Origin: Epichloe hybrida
Taxonomy: Eukaryota; Ascomycota; Sordariomycetes; Hypocreales; Clavicipitaceae
Direction of reading: 5' to 3'
DNA: 64,000 bases
Assembly: GCA_019022495.1 (NCBI GenBank)
Contig: JAFEKR010000046.1
Location: 248,001-312,000, forward strand
Part shown: piece after piece, positions 12,077 to 22,019 of the stretch
How the letters are laid out: each line of letters starts with the position of its first letter
Position numbering within the stretch: the first letter of the stretch is position 1
Notes under the pieces: model-generated
Database searches by the model: none
What the model was told of the DNA's origin: nothing
The model's input: the letters and a program-made list of their open reading frames with translations, nothing else
Position numbers and translations under genes: made by a program

Positions 12077-12373
12077 TTCTCGCTCCCCGATAGTCTTGCT
12101 ACTCACATGGGTAGTAATCAGGTACGAAATGAAGGCATCCTTGCTGCCATCGTTCTCCTTGAGCGGACTGCCAACTTCGCACTCCAGCCTCTCCTGGCTC
12201 AGCCTGAAAGGATCGTGATCATCGCCTGTTTTGCCTGCGCCCAAAGCTTCCACGGCGTGGTGTCCGTCATGGCCAGTTGGCGTAATCGGTGTCACGGCAG
12301 CATCATCTGCGTGTTCTATCCACGAGACATTGGAGAAGTTATCCTGGTCATGGTCCGGGTCTGCCACCGCCAT
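10798..12373 (-). CDS. SNX4: Sorting nexin Snx4/Atg24 (PX-BAR)
   Basis: Endosomal PX-BAR protein needed for recycling to the Golgi and for selective autophagy. Exons are 12373-12107 and 11925-10798; 464 residues. The first exon ends SKDAFISYLITTH at a strong GTGAGT donor. The second opens STFQSFQ and gives RRRFTDFVFLYKQL, PPLPDKQRMEYVRGDRF and ARLSLHPILRRAPILHSFLESPDW, which are diagnostic of the Snx4 PX domain with its PI3P-binding basic residues. The remaining about 270 residues are a coiled-coil BAR domain. The acceptor (AAAAAG at 11926-11931) is weak; a CAG 12 nt further in would remove only STFQ. The 181-nt intron is mostly a CT/GA microsatellite. Confidence 0.94.
11968..12080. repeat. 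(CT)n microsatellite inside SNX4 intron
   Basis: More than 100 bp of nearly pure CT (GA on the coding strand) with a few interspersed A bases. It fills most of the SNX4 intron, so on the mRNA strand the intron is a polypurine GA tract rather than pyrimidine-rich. Confidence 0.97.
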
Positions 12374-13275
12374 GGCGTCGGCTTACTGGGTGACGGCCGT
12401 TTGTGAGCTGTGATGAGAGGTTCGAAAGCGAGGAGGGGGGCAGGCGAAGCTTGATGCTGACTGAGATGGAGGCGACTGGCAGCTCGGGAAGCAGGTGTCA
12501 ACAGGTGTCAACAGGTGTCAGAAGGTGTCAGAAGGTGTCAACGGGTGTCAACGGGTATCAACACAATTTAGGTTCGACTGCGCGCGGAAGGAGGCAGAGA
12601 GAGAGTGGTGGGGGCGGGTCCAGGAACGGGGAACAGCCGGATGCGACCATGACGCAACGAGAGACCACGACTTGATCAATTGCCTCGTCGCTTCCAGCAC
12701 AGAAACCAAGCCTCATGCAAAGCAAAAATTGCTTTCCTCTGATTGCCATGTTTCTCCGTGTTTAGCATCTGTGCAAAAGAGCATTTACTTCGTGGCAAAA
12801 AAAAGTCTGGTGAGACACTTCACACATCTCACCATGCCAGTCTCCCTTCAAACATCCACAGCACATTTTGACTCAGCTCGCAACCGACAATTTACAAAAG
12901 CAATGCAGTCTAATCCATTTCTTTGGTGACAAGATGTCTATGTTTATGTACCGCTTTTGATTCATCTCCTGCAGGCCAGCAGCGGCACTTTTTAATTCCC
13001 CTTTTCTCAGGTTGCATATCCATACTGCCAGCCAATCCTGCGCTGTCTTGTCCAAAAACAAAAGAAAGAGCTGAACCCTCAACGTGACAGTCGTACATAT
13101 GGAAAGTAAACAATCGTAGAGTAGTAGAATGGGGTTTGGCCTTTTCGTGATGCGACCATAACATTATACACATGCAAAGTGTGAAGATGATGAGATTTTC
13201 CTCTGGACGTACGTAGGACAGCTCACCATCCGCTTTCTCCCCCGCCCCCTTTTTTTTCAGTCTTGTTCTTCTTCT
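12374..13275. other. Intergenic between SNX4 5' end and MDM38 3' end
   Basis: Both neighbours are on minus, so this holds the SNX4 promoter and the MDM38 3' UTR. A 10-bp tandem repeat lies at 12491-12560. No gene is supported; open frames here are short and antisense to each other. Confidence 0.5.
12491..12560. repeat. 10-bp tandem repeat, seven units
   Basis: Seven consecutive 10-mers of the form (A/G)(C/A)(A/G)GGTGTCA, the last with GGTATCA. Units 2-3, 4-5 and 6-7 are pairwise similar, which suggests duplication of dimers. It lies about 120-190 bp upstream of the SNX4 start codon. Confidence 0.95.
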
Positions 13276-14950
13276 TTACTTTTGCTCGCTGCCAGCAGGT
13301 GCCTTGGTCTGTTGCTCTGCGGCTTTGGCCTGGTCGAGCTCAGCGTCGACCATCTCCTTGGCAAGGTTCTTCTCAACGCCAGCGGCTTCGGCAGACAGAA
13401 TTCTCTCCTCCTTCTCGTCAATGTCTTCGACGTCCCGAGGGGTGGCCATGCCAGTGCTTTGACTCTCCTGGTTTTGCTCATTCTCCTCTTCGATGAGCTC
13501 CTGCTGCTCCTTCAAAACTTCGAGACGCTGCTTGTTGGTAGCGGCACCTTCAGCGTTGTGGACCTCAAGCTCGATCTCGTGGTACAGTTCTTCAGGAATC
13601 GAGGAAAGAACACCGACCAGGGCGTCAATTTGACTAGCACCCTCGCCGGAGCCTTGACCGTACATGTACGCGTTGCTGAGAACGAGGAGAGTGGAGGGAA
13701 CGCCTTCCTTGAGACGGAGGTCGAGCCACGATTGAAGATCGGTGCGCATGCGGGCAGGAGAAACACTGTGTGTTCTGATGCCACGGGCAGCGCATGCCAT
13801 TTGCAATTCCATAACCGTAAGGCTGTCGACACCTTCAAAGCTGATGGCTTTGTCATCTCTCTTGATCTGTCTCATTCGATGGCGGATCTGATATCGAAGC
13901 ATCATGTCGGTACCGAATGTGTTGAGGTTCATGTATCGGCACATGGAAACCAATTGTGGTCGTGACAGGTTGTCGAGGGTCATATCGTCCCGGAACACCT
14001 TGCAAACCTTGATGACGTCCTCGTGTGTTGGGGTCTCGCCGGTCGATCGGACCTTGCGGAAGAAGTTGGCGAATTCTTCCTTCTGCGCTGTAGCCTGGCT
14101 CAGAGGCAAACCCGTCTCCTTAAGGGTCTGTCGAAGGAAGCCGCTCACTTCTTTGCGAGTAGATCGCAGAACTGTCGCCTTCTTCTCTTTGGTCTTTTCA
14201 CCTTCGAAAGTGCTAGGCAGCATGTTGGGGAATAACTTCAGAGCCAAGGGCAGAAGGGCTTCACCCAACGGCACGATGATGAAGACGGAGAAGGGAACAA
14301 GACGACCCAAATCCTGCACTGTTCGTCGCAACTGCTTATTTTCTCTTCGAGTCAAGTCATAACCAGCAGCCATCTTGAGTGCAAGTTTCCAACTGATCTT
14401 GACCTCGGTAGCAAGCAGCTTGCTTCCGTCCCAGTAGTGCTGGGCTTCCTTCTTCACTTTCTGCCAAATTGTGAGTTTCTTCTCCTGCTTCTCTGCTTTA
14501 GTGAGCTCCTTCTCCTGTGCCAGAGTCTCTTTCTTAGCAGCCAAGTCAGTCATTTCGGCTTCCGCCTTGGTTGTGTCTGGCTGACCGGCACCTGCTGATG
14601 AAGTACTGGCATCGCTCCCTTTGGCTTCAGCGCCGGACTTTTCTTTCGGCAGAGGCTTCTTGGCCAGTTCGACGTTGAATCCCGGGGGAGGACCATTGTG
14701 AGAATCCGGTCGATGATGCTCGGTGCTGACATATCGCATAGGGATCAAGATGGCCAATGCCGAAACTTGTGATTGCCTGCCGATATGTCTGGTCATCGCT
14801 GACGCTGTGACACCTCTTGACAAAGCTTGGGCTGCGGGTAACGTCAGCAAGGGTCGCGCTTTGGAGTAGGCCAGGAGAAGTATGCTTACCATTGCTTAAT
14901 AAGGGGCTTCTCGCAGTAGCCCTGCGAGCAACGGTGGCCGATGCGCTCAT
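13276..14950 (-). CDS. MDM38: LETM1-family mitochondrial inner-membrane protein (Mdm38)
   Basis: Inner-membrane protein needed for K+/H+ exchange, mitochondrial volume control and ribosome association. Exons are 14950-14890 and 14831-13276 with a 58-nt GTAAGC..CGCAG intron; 538 residues. The start ATG gives MSASATVARRATARSPLLSN, an Arg/Ala/Ser presequence lacking acids, which continues smoothly across the splice. Starting at the ATG at 14892 would read through the intron and lose the presequence. Visible parts are a Lys/Glu coiled coil (about 107-150), a single membrane helix LVPFSVFIIVPLGEALLPLA (about 198-217), and the LETM1 ribosome-binding-like domain with FRDDMTLDNLSRPQLVSMCRY. The C-terminus is a coiled coil. 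Length is near yeast Mdm38. Confidence 0.95.
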
Positions 14951-16646
14951 CGCGAAGCAGCTAGGGAAGAGGCGGAAGAGATGGTAAGGAGGAAAAGTGA
15001 GATTGATGCTGCTAGTTTACGATGACATCTGTGCGCCTGCACTGGAAACTTGTTGATGATGTTGTCGATGTAGATCGATGGATGACAAGTAACGAACGAA
15101 GCATGTCGAAGGTTTAATGCGACTACAGAGCAAAAGGGTCCATGCCGTGCCCGTGGCGGGCATCCACATGCCCCGGTTGAGCACCAATGGCAACAGAAGG
15201 GCAGGAGCGCAGCAGGGAGAGCCGCCCTCGCCTTCCTACGGAGTAGGCCGGAGTAGGCCCGACCGTAATTGGTTGAGATCACGTGTTCGTCTCAACAACC
15301 AAGGTTCAGGTGGAAACTCGAAGCTACCCTGGAGCAACTTGGCTTGGACAATTGTAATCGCTCATTAATGTCGGCTTCATGCACATTGTTTCGACCCATG
15401 GTTTCCTATATGAGCTCGAAGCTTGGCCGGGTCCTCAATGTCCAGGTTACGAAGGACGGTGGTTGAAATAGAGTCATTGTGCCCAAAAATGTCATGAGTT
15501 CTTATCAACATCCTCCCTTGTGTCAAAAGTAATGACCAAAAAGGTCAATTCGACGTATACTCACAGAGTACTGCGTGATGTTCTTTGCTTGACAGTATTT
15601 CACATGAGTACAAGATAATAATTAAGGTGGACTGAGCTGATTGCGTAATTCTGCATCGTGGAGGCCGCCATTTACATAGGTCAGCCGGATTGTTCGGTCG
15701 TGGACAGCATCATCGCCAACTCCGAGGGGCGGCTTCGCAAAGTCCAGCACACGATGATAGACGTGGACATCGGATAAACTCAACTGGCTTCGAGGCTATG
15801 CGGGTCTGCTCATTATCGTTTGCCAAGCACAAGGTCCGGCACGAGCGTAGCATGGATTCTGTCCGCTGAACAAATGGCCAGGTGCTATGTGAGGCTCTGG
15901 TTGATAATTCCAGCCCGGCATGTTCCAGGATCGGCGCTTAATGTCTTCTTGCCATTTTGAAATTTGTTCGTTCAAGAACCTATTGTTTCTCAGGGAATCG
16001 CCCGAAATGTGACAATCGTGGCTATCGTTGGCCAAAGCGGCTTCTCTCTTATTAGTCTTGACTGACCTGCAGGGACAACTCAACGCGCATGACCTGCAGG
16101 TCCGATCGACCAACCTGGGACTCTCTTACTGCGCGCGCGTCTACGACGTACCATGATTGGTTGTTTCGTTACCTGTCACTTATTTTTGGCGGATGAAGGA
16201 CCACTTTTTGGTAGCAGGAGTCGGTGATCCTCGTCGAAGACACCCACTCAGTTTCAGTTTCACAATGCAATACACATATCAAATGATAGGCCACAATTAG
16301 CTTGTTTTAGAGCCGAAGGCGCTTCGCGAGATGGCCAAGAAGTTGCCATCTCTTAGAGTACCTCAGTCCCAGAACCATGTCACCAAGCGTGTCATGCTTG
16401 ATCCATGTATATAAAACTAGTCATCTCATTTGCTTCTGCCTATAAGCAAGCAAAAGATTTGAAGCAGAACCACCGGATACCATTAATTTTTGCGACTCGT
16501 TATTGTACTCTATCCGGGAGCTTTTACAGGCAAGTTGACACTCCATTGGTCCTGGCAACGACCACCATTCTAGCCTTGTCGTATGCTTATTCAGGTGCCT
16601 GGCCAGTTATCGTCCATCGATAAAGCATTGTCCAGACGTAGCAATC
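14951..16646. other. Intergenic
   Basis: The left end is the MDM38 promoter (with a TACGGAGTA motif at about 15237-15245). A 105-codon minus frame at 15796-16113 has an uneven, partly coding-like composition (a Cys-rich start, then Trp/Asn/Pro) but no family I know and no clear splice partners. I leave it uncalled. No RNA gene was recognised. Confidence 0.4.
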
Positions 16647-17288
16647 ATGAGCATTGTGCGACCGGGCCTGCTGCGCAAGCACTACGAACTGGCAGCCCAA
16701 GGCCCCGAGTATCCAGCGGCCGCCTTTTGGCAAGTTGTTCTACAACGAGCCTTTAATGAGCCAGAGGTTTACTCCGTGACCAGCGAATCATCGCCCGATG
16801 GGACCCTTCGACGTGTAGATATGGTGGTTATGCGTTACGACGCGAATCACGACACCCTGTCTGCTTTGCTTTGGATTGAATGCAAACGCCCAAGTGGTGA
16901 TGTGCGCGAAGTTGAGCGACAAGCACTTGACGCGGCTGAGCGCTGTATTCAAAAAGATAACTTGATGTGGATCTGGGCAATGACAACGGTTGGCGTCTCG
17001 TTTCGTATGTGGTTTGTCAATGCACGGTTCCGCAAGCTTGATCCCATGCATGGAACTGCAGCAGTCGCCGACCGGAGTCAATATATCGACGCCGACTCGC
17101 CTGCTGCCAGTATCTTCCCAGTTGCTATACAGCACATCAAGAATGGGCTTCCGCTCCGTGCAGCTCCTGTGGTTCCCAGCCAGTCCTTGGCCATGTTGAC
17201 CAGCGAGGATGATACTGGGCGGCACGTGTCTGAGGGCGGCACAGCGATACCAGGCTGGTCGGGCCAAAACGAGAGCTACTATGACTGA
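16647..17288 (+). CDS. Hypothetical protein with PD-(D/E)XK-like motif
   Basis: Orphan fungal protein of 213 codons as read without introns. Residues about 54-80 show a hydrophobic strand with Asp (RRVDMVVMRYD), a loop, then LLWIECKRPSGD. The spacing D-x(n)-E-x-K after two strands is what PD-(D/E)XK nuclease folds use, so a nuclease-like core is plausible; this is inference from motif only. No signal peptide or membrane segment. The C-terminal part (GGTAIPGWSGQNESYYD) is low-complexity. Coding-like sequence continues past the stop in other frames to about 17560, so the true gene may be longer, spliced or frameshifted. Confidence 0.6.
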   Translation: MSIVRPGLLRKHYELAAQGPEYPAAAFWQVVLQRAFNEPEVYSVTSESSPDGTLRRVDMVVMRYDANHDTLSALLWIECKRPSGDVREVERQALDAAERCIQKDNLMWIWAMTTVGVSFRMWFVNARFRKLDPMHGTAAVADRSQYIDADSPAASIFPVAIQHIKNGLPLRAAPVVPSQSLAMLTSEDDTGRHVSEGGTAIPGWSGQNESYYD

Positions 17289-17560
17289 TGATATGATACA
17301 GACCGGTCTGTCTGAACGTTGGCGCCGGTGGCAGCGGTGGAGAAGCAGGGTCAGGTAATCGAGGAGGCCGCACATGTCTTATTTCATGACGAGTTCCGTG
17401 ATGCCAAGGGGAGAAAGAAGTCTACAAGGAAATTTTGGAGATAGACAAGTACCTGGGAGAGATTATCTGGTTCTTTCGCAGTAAGAAAGCGACCTACTTC
17501 AGCCGCAGAGAGAAACATTGGCTTATCACCAATTGCTCGCAGCAGGTGCGTCAATGAGAC
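17289..17560 (+). pseudogene. Coding-like tail downstream of the orphan, frame broken
   Basis: Two overlapping plus frames look coding. One contains EKQGQVIEEAAHVLFHDEFR up to a TAG near 17442. The other, open from just after a TGA, contains KEILEIDKYLGEIIWFF and KHWLITNCSQQ and stops near 17550. No GT-AG pair joins them in phase with an intron of normal size. The simplest readings are a frameshift in a decaying 3' part of the upstream gene, or an assembly indel. Function unknown. Confidence 0.35.
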
Positions 17561-17633
17561 GGGCCTGTATGGCCAGTATTCTCAGCTGTTGTCGTAGACA
17601 AGACACTTGAACTTCATCGGAAGCCAGTTCTCA

Positions 17634-19664
17634 TTAGTTCAGTCGGTTGCTGTCGTAATATAAAACACTGTGCCGAGACGAGAACCACCATTCCAAAGTG
17701 CCGGCTTGGGCGACATCAAGCCAGCGACTCTCTGATCGACTCCTTGGTTCCTGACACGTCACGTTTGCCACATAACCCCAGCACTCCTTGGTTCTTTTGC
17801 CGCAAATGAACAGCTTGTCTGAATTGCCAACCGAAACAGGCTCGGCGACCCAGTCCCGGCGAAACTGGCCCACACATTCGCGGTGGCCGTCGGCATAATG
17901 GAGAAGCATGCCGATTACCGGCTGATACAAACTCGTTCTGTTAATGCAAGGGTAAACCTCGATTACATGCAGCATGGAGCACGACGTGTGTAACCACGGT
18001 TCATTACTTTGCGTATAAGGGCCTGGCGATATGGCCACCGGTAGGGTTGGGAGGACAGCTGCGTCGTTGGAGGGCGGGTCGTGACCCTGTTCAATGCCGA
18101 TTAACTGGACGTTGTACCTGTCGGCTGACAAGTCCAGCGCATTGTAATGCACACGGCATGGACTCTGCGGCAGGGTGACAATGCGCCGGAAGTCGACATT
18201 CTCGTGTCCGTAAAGCCCGAATACCACAGTCCGTCCTTGATTCGTAGATAGCTAAGAAGAGGCATCAGTATTAGCCCAGGATAGAGAGGGAGGATACTGG
18301 TTACTGTTATTCCGATGACCTCAGTTCGAACAATTAAACAGCCTGCCCGCCTGCAAACATCAGTGATATATTCGCCCTGATTGATGGGCAGGTACATCCA
18401 AAAACAGTGAGTTGAGGTGGCGTCCTCATACGAGCTGGCGTCCTCATACGAGCTCGCGTCTGTCATTTCGCCTTGCTTGTGGGAAATAATGCCTTTAAGC
18501 CTCGCGCCATCAGTTCCTATAGAGTAACCAATAATATCAGGAGCATTGCAATCGAAGAAGCGCATCCGAATCCCGTTTTGAAGCTTTCGTGGGCTTTGTA
18601 GCGTCAAAAGGTCGACCACAGCCGGAGCAGGTAGGACTGGGACGTGCCAACTGATGTGTGAAGATAGGTCAAGAGGCTTCGTCTGTATGCTCTCAGCACC
18701 TCGCATCTTCAAGCCCTACCATCGCGTAAGTATTATACTAGTACCACAGACGAGAACGATTTACATACATCGCTTATCATGGCAACAGCTGAAGGAATAG
18801 CCTCCCGAGATATGTGCTTCCACCATACACCTGGCACGACAGGATGCGCGCGACACCATTGTGCACAGAGGTCAGGAGAAATGAAGACGACTTGACGAAT
18901 GCCGAGGTGGTCTCCTGCGATGAACATTTCCCTTTGGTTATTCGCCTGCCTTCCCTCCTTTAACGAGGTTTGTGCTGGCAACACAAGACATGTCCCGTTA
19001 CCGGACTTTGCCCTGGCCGAGTTCCGCAAGCTCTTGATATAGTATCGGCCATCGATGTTGATGTATGACGCGTATACAGGCTGCGTTAGATCAAGGGTAT
19101 AATTGCTGATATTGTCGGATTCGTGCACTAGCTCCTGTGACGTGAGGGTTGCGCACTCCGGTAGAAGATGACTGGCAATCATCGACCAGAGCTCACGTGG
19201 AAGATTCCGGGGCCAGGTAGCCACCGACGATAACTTGCGGGCTAGAGCCTGCTGAATGTACCTGGTTCGATGCCGCTGCTCACTAGTCGATGGTGTAAAG
19301 GCGTATTTGGTAGCCGCGAGGAAACTTGGCGTCACTTTATAGACACGGAATTGGTAACACTGCTGGTGGAAGCACACTGTCGGCCGAGTACAGAACATGC
19401 ACTTATTACTGAGGCACATGTGTAAAAAAATGTCTAGTTCGTCATCGTGGAAGGTCTCTTGTCGTCGAAATGGAAACTCGCGGGAGACCCGACCGTTGCC
19501 AACATCTAAAAAAGTATTTGCATCAACAGGAAGACCATGTGTATGTAGACGGGCAACGTACCAGCGACAATTAGCTCGTCATCGTCCAATTCGAATTGGC
19601 ATAGTCTACATCGGGGCTGCGTGATGCAGTACTGTGGCGTCGAGGAACCCTCATCGGCAGCCAT
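17634..19664 (-). CDS. Hypothetical four-exon protein, Cys-rich and F-box-like N-terminus
   Basis: Function unknown. Exons are 19664-19562, 19505-18769, 18715-18305 and 18251-17634, giving 622 residues in phase; three introns of 53-56 nt have good GTACGT, GTATGT and GTAACC donors. The start is the ATG at 19664, since the next upstream in-frame candidate is a TTG. The N-terminus has CRLCQFELDDDELIVA, followed by CMFCTR and a further Cys/His cluster, possibly zinc-binding. Around residue 115, LPRELWSMIASHLLPEC resembles an F-box. The rest is a large domain with WKHISREAIP, a duplicated DASSYE, and VVFGLYGHENVDFRRI. I recall similar architectures among uncharacterised fungal proteins. Substrate-adaptor function is only a guess. 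Confidence 0.7.
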
Positions 19665-20376
19665 GACCGCGGCCGCGGCGTCGATGGGCAAACATGGGCA
19701 AACATGAACCGGTGGGCGTGAAGGCGCTGTCTCGAGTTATCTGTATTACGGAGTACCTTCTCGCATCAATAATTGCCCGGGCCTTCGTACGACCACAGCT
19801 CTCTGCCGATTGCGTTTCTGGAAGGTGGGGTGACGATGCCGGAATGGCCGCAAAGCGTCGAGATGTTTGGAAGTAAAGGTGGGAAGGGCAGGAGACCTAA
19901 CGACTCTACATGTACAGTGACGAGACGGGCACTCCTCCGCCCGTCACCAACGTCGAAAAGCCCGCGCGCATCAAGTTTGCGAAAAGTTTCAATCCCGATT
20001 CCTCCGAGCTCGCATCGGCTTTCAACAGCTCTACATAACGCGATTCTCATTCCCGACATCCCGACGTCTTCGTCGTCAGACCCGCCGCTAAACTCCCATC
20101 AGCAACGCTCGCCCCACCATCGTCGGACCTCCAAAGCAATGTAGCCGCGCAGTGGATATCAATGGAGCCATGAATCTCGCGAATTTTTTTTTCTTTCCCA
20201 TCGGCTTAGGTGTAAGGCAGAGCCGATAACAAGCAGACGATGAATAACAAAGCATGTCAATGGGGTTTCTTCCCCTCTCCTCGCCTTCTCCATCTGTTTA
20301 CAGTCTCGTACTTCCTTTCTGCTATTCTCCTCTCTTTACAAGTAAATTTTACTTGGAAAAGACCAACTTCTACATC
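19665..20376. other. Divergent intergenic region
   Basis: Shared 5' region of the Cys-rich orphan (-) and the transporter (+). It contains a TACGGAGTA motif (about 19747-19755). Open frames at 19766-20059 (-) and 19773-20144 (+) overlap in antisense and are not supported. An in-frame ATG at 20254 would extend the transporter by 41 residues of non-conserved, leader-like sequence. Confidence 0.45.
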
Positions 20377-21871
20377 ATGGCAACGACGGAAAAGTCAGAC
20401 TTGACGCCTCCACCACTCGGATCATTCGTTTCGGATACGGGTGACGAATCTGGCCTCGGGTCTCGGGTCACCCTGTCCGAGGATGAAGCGCAATTCGATA
20501 CCTGGCGAGGATGGATCGTTGTCACGGCGGCATCGTGCTCTTTTTTCATGTACATGGGTGTGATTTACTCGTGGGGAATCTTGCAGGCGAAAATGGCTGA
20601 CACGAGAGGCTACTCACTTACAACGCTGACATTTGTGGGATCACTGGCCACGTCATTTATGGTTTCGCTATGCATACTGGTGGGCAAGATGGTCAGGAAG
20701 CATGGATACAGGAACGTGGCTCTCGTGGGAGCCGTGTTTTTGGGGTTGGGCGAGTTCTTGTCGAGCTGGGTCGTGGGGCACCCATGGGCCTTGTTCATCA
20801 CACACGGTATCCTGTTCGGTGTGGGAGGTGGACTGACCACTCTGGTATGACGCATGCATCTTCAATTGCGCGGCCTACTCCCTGTAATATGCTGACGCGC
20901 TTCAAGCCTTGTACGACAGCGCCATTGCAATGGTTCCGAAGGTATCGCGGTATTGCGACGGGAATAGTCTTTGGCGGCGGGAGTCTGGGTGCCGCCGTCA
21001 TGGGCGTGGCTGCGAATGAGTGGGTTGACAAGGTTGGCGTTGAATGGACGTTTCGAATCCTGGGCTTCATGTTGTGGGCAGTCTGTCTCCCAGCTGCGTA
21101 TTGTATAAAGCAGCCTCTGCTCTCCAAGTCCTCGGTCCCGCAACTGCAATGGTATAGTGTCCCCTCGGTCCGATGCCGCTGACCCCAATCATTCACTAAC
21201 AACACTCAGGTACCGTTGGCGAGAACCCAAATTCATCGTGCTCGTCCTCGGTGGCGCAATTGCCTGCTTTCCGATATTTGTGCCGCCATACTTTATTCCC
21301 GTTTTTGCGCGATCCGTAAGCAGCTCTGGATCAACAGCCATCGTCGCCTTGACAATCTGGAACGTCGCCTCAACCTTTGGGCGCGTATTTGCCGGCTACT
21401 CCGCCGACTCATTTTTGGGCCCAATGAATAGCATCGTCGTCTCGCTTTTTCTTTGCGGGGTGAGTGGCCTTTGTATTTGGCCCTTTGTCGACAGTCTGGG
21501 ACTGCTCATCTTCTTTGCCATCGTCAACGGAGTTGGCTGCGGCTCGTTCTTTAGCTTGTTTCCCCTAGCTGTGGGCACCTCCTTTGGTGCGCCAAACACC
21601 ATGGGCATCTTGCCGGTTTTGTGGCAGGCGTGGGTCTTTGGCTATTTCTTGGTGAGCTTGTTCGTATCAACCCTCAGCATTGCATCCTTGTTCTAACGTT
21701 GAATAGGGCACTCCGATTGCAGCCCGACTATACTCCTTGTCCGGCACTGGGTCTGACGTTGCGTCATATCGGCCAGCTGCGTACTACGCTGGGGCAGCAT
21801 CTTTTGTCGGCATGTTTTTCATGCTCACTCTTCGATTCATGAATAACCGGACTATACTGACACGAGCATAA
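20377..21871 (+). CDS. MFS transporter, monocarboxylate-transporter-like
   Basis: Plasma-membrane major facilitator of the fungal MCT/Mch group; substrate unknown. Exons are 20377-20844, 20907-21151, 21210-21651 and 21707-21871, all in phase; 439 residues. A 50-residue hydrophilic N-terminus leads into TWRGWIVVTAASCSFFMYMG (helix 1), followed by SWGILQ, as in MCT proteins. Next come GVGGGLTTL and, across intron 1, the QWFRRYRGIATGIVFGGGSLG signature between helices 4 and 5. The second half has NVASTFGRVFAGYSAD and the final helices end near RFMNNRTI. About 12 membrane segments are visible. It is convergent with a Zn2Cys6 regulator 148 bp away. Confidence 0.9.
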
Positions 21872-22019
21872 TGGGAGAACCCATGAGGGATTTGACCGAC
21901 ACATATCTGATTTGCATTCATTAGTGGAAGGTGCATGCCCGCATTGCGTCATGACTAGCATTGCCAAGGCGTTCTGGGAGATAATGTTTATAAAAGACTT
22001 GAAACAACTACTCACTATA

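Noticed and set aside
12041..12106. Arg-Glu repeat protein segment at the end of SNX4 exon 1
   Set aside because: It is the GA microsatellite of the intron read through; a strong GTGAGT donor ends the exon before it.
20254..20376. Upstream ATG extending the MFS protein by 41 residues
   Set aside because: The extension is pyrimidine-rich leader translated by chance; family proteins begin with the hydrophilic stretch starting at 20377.
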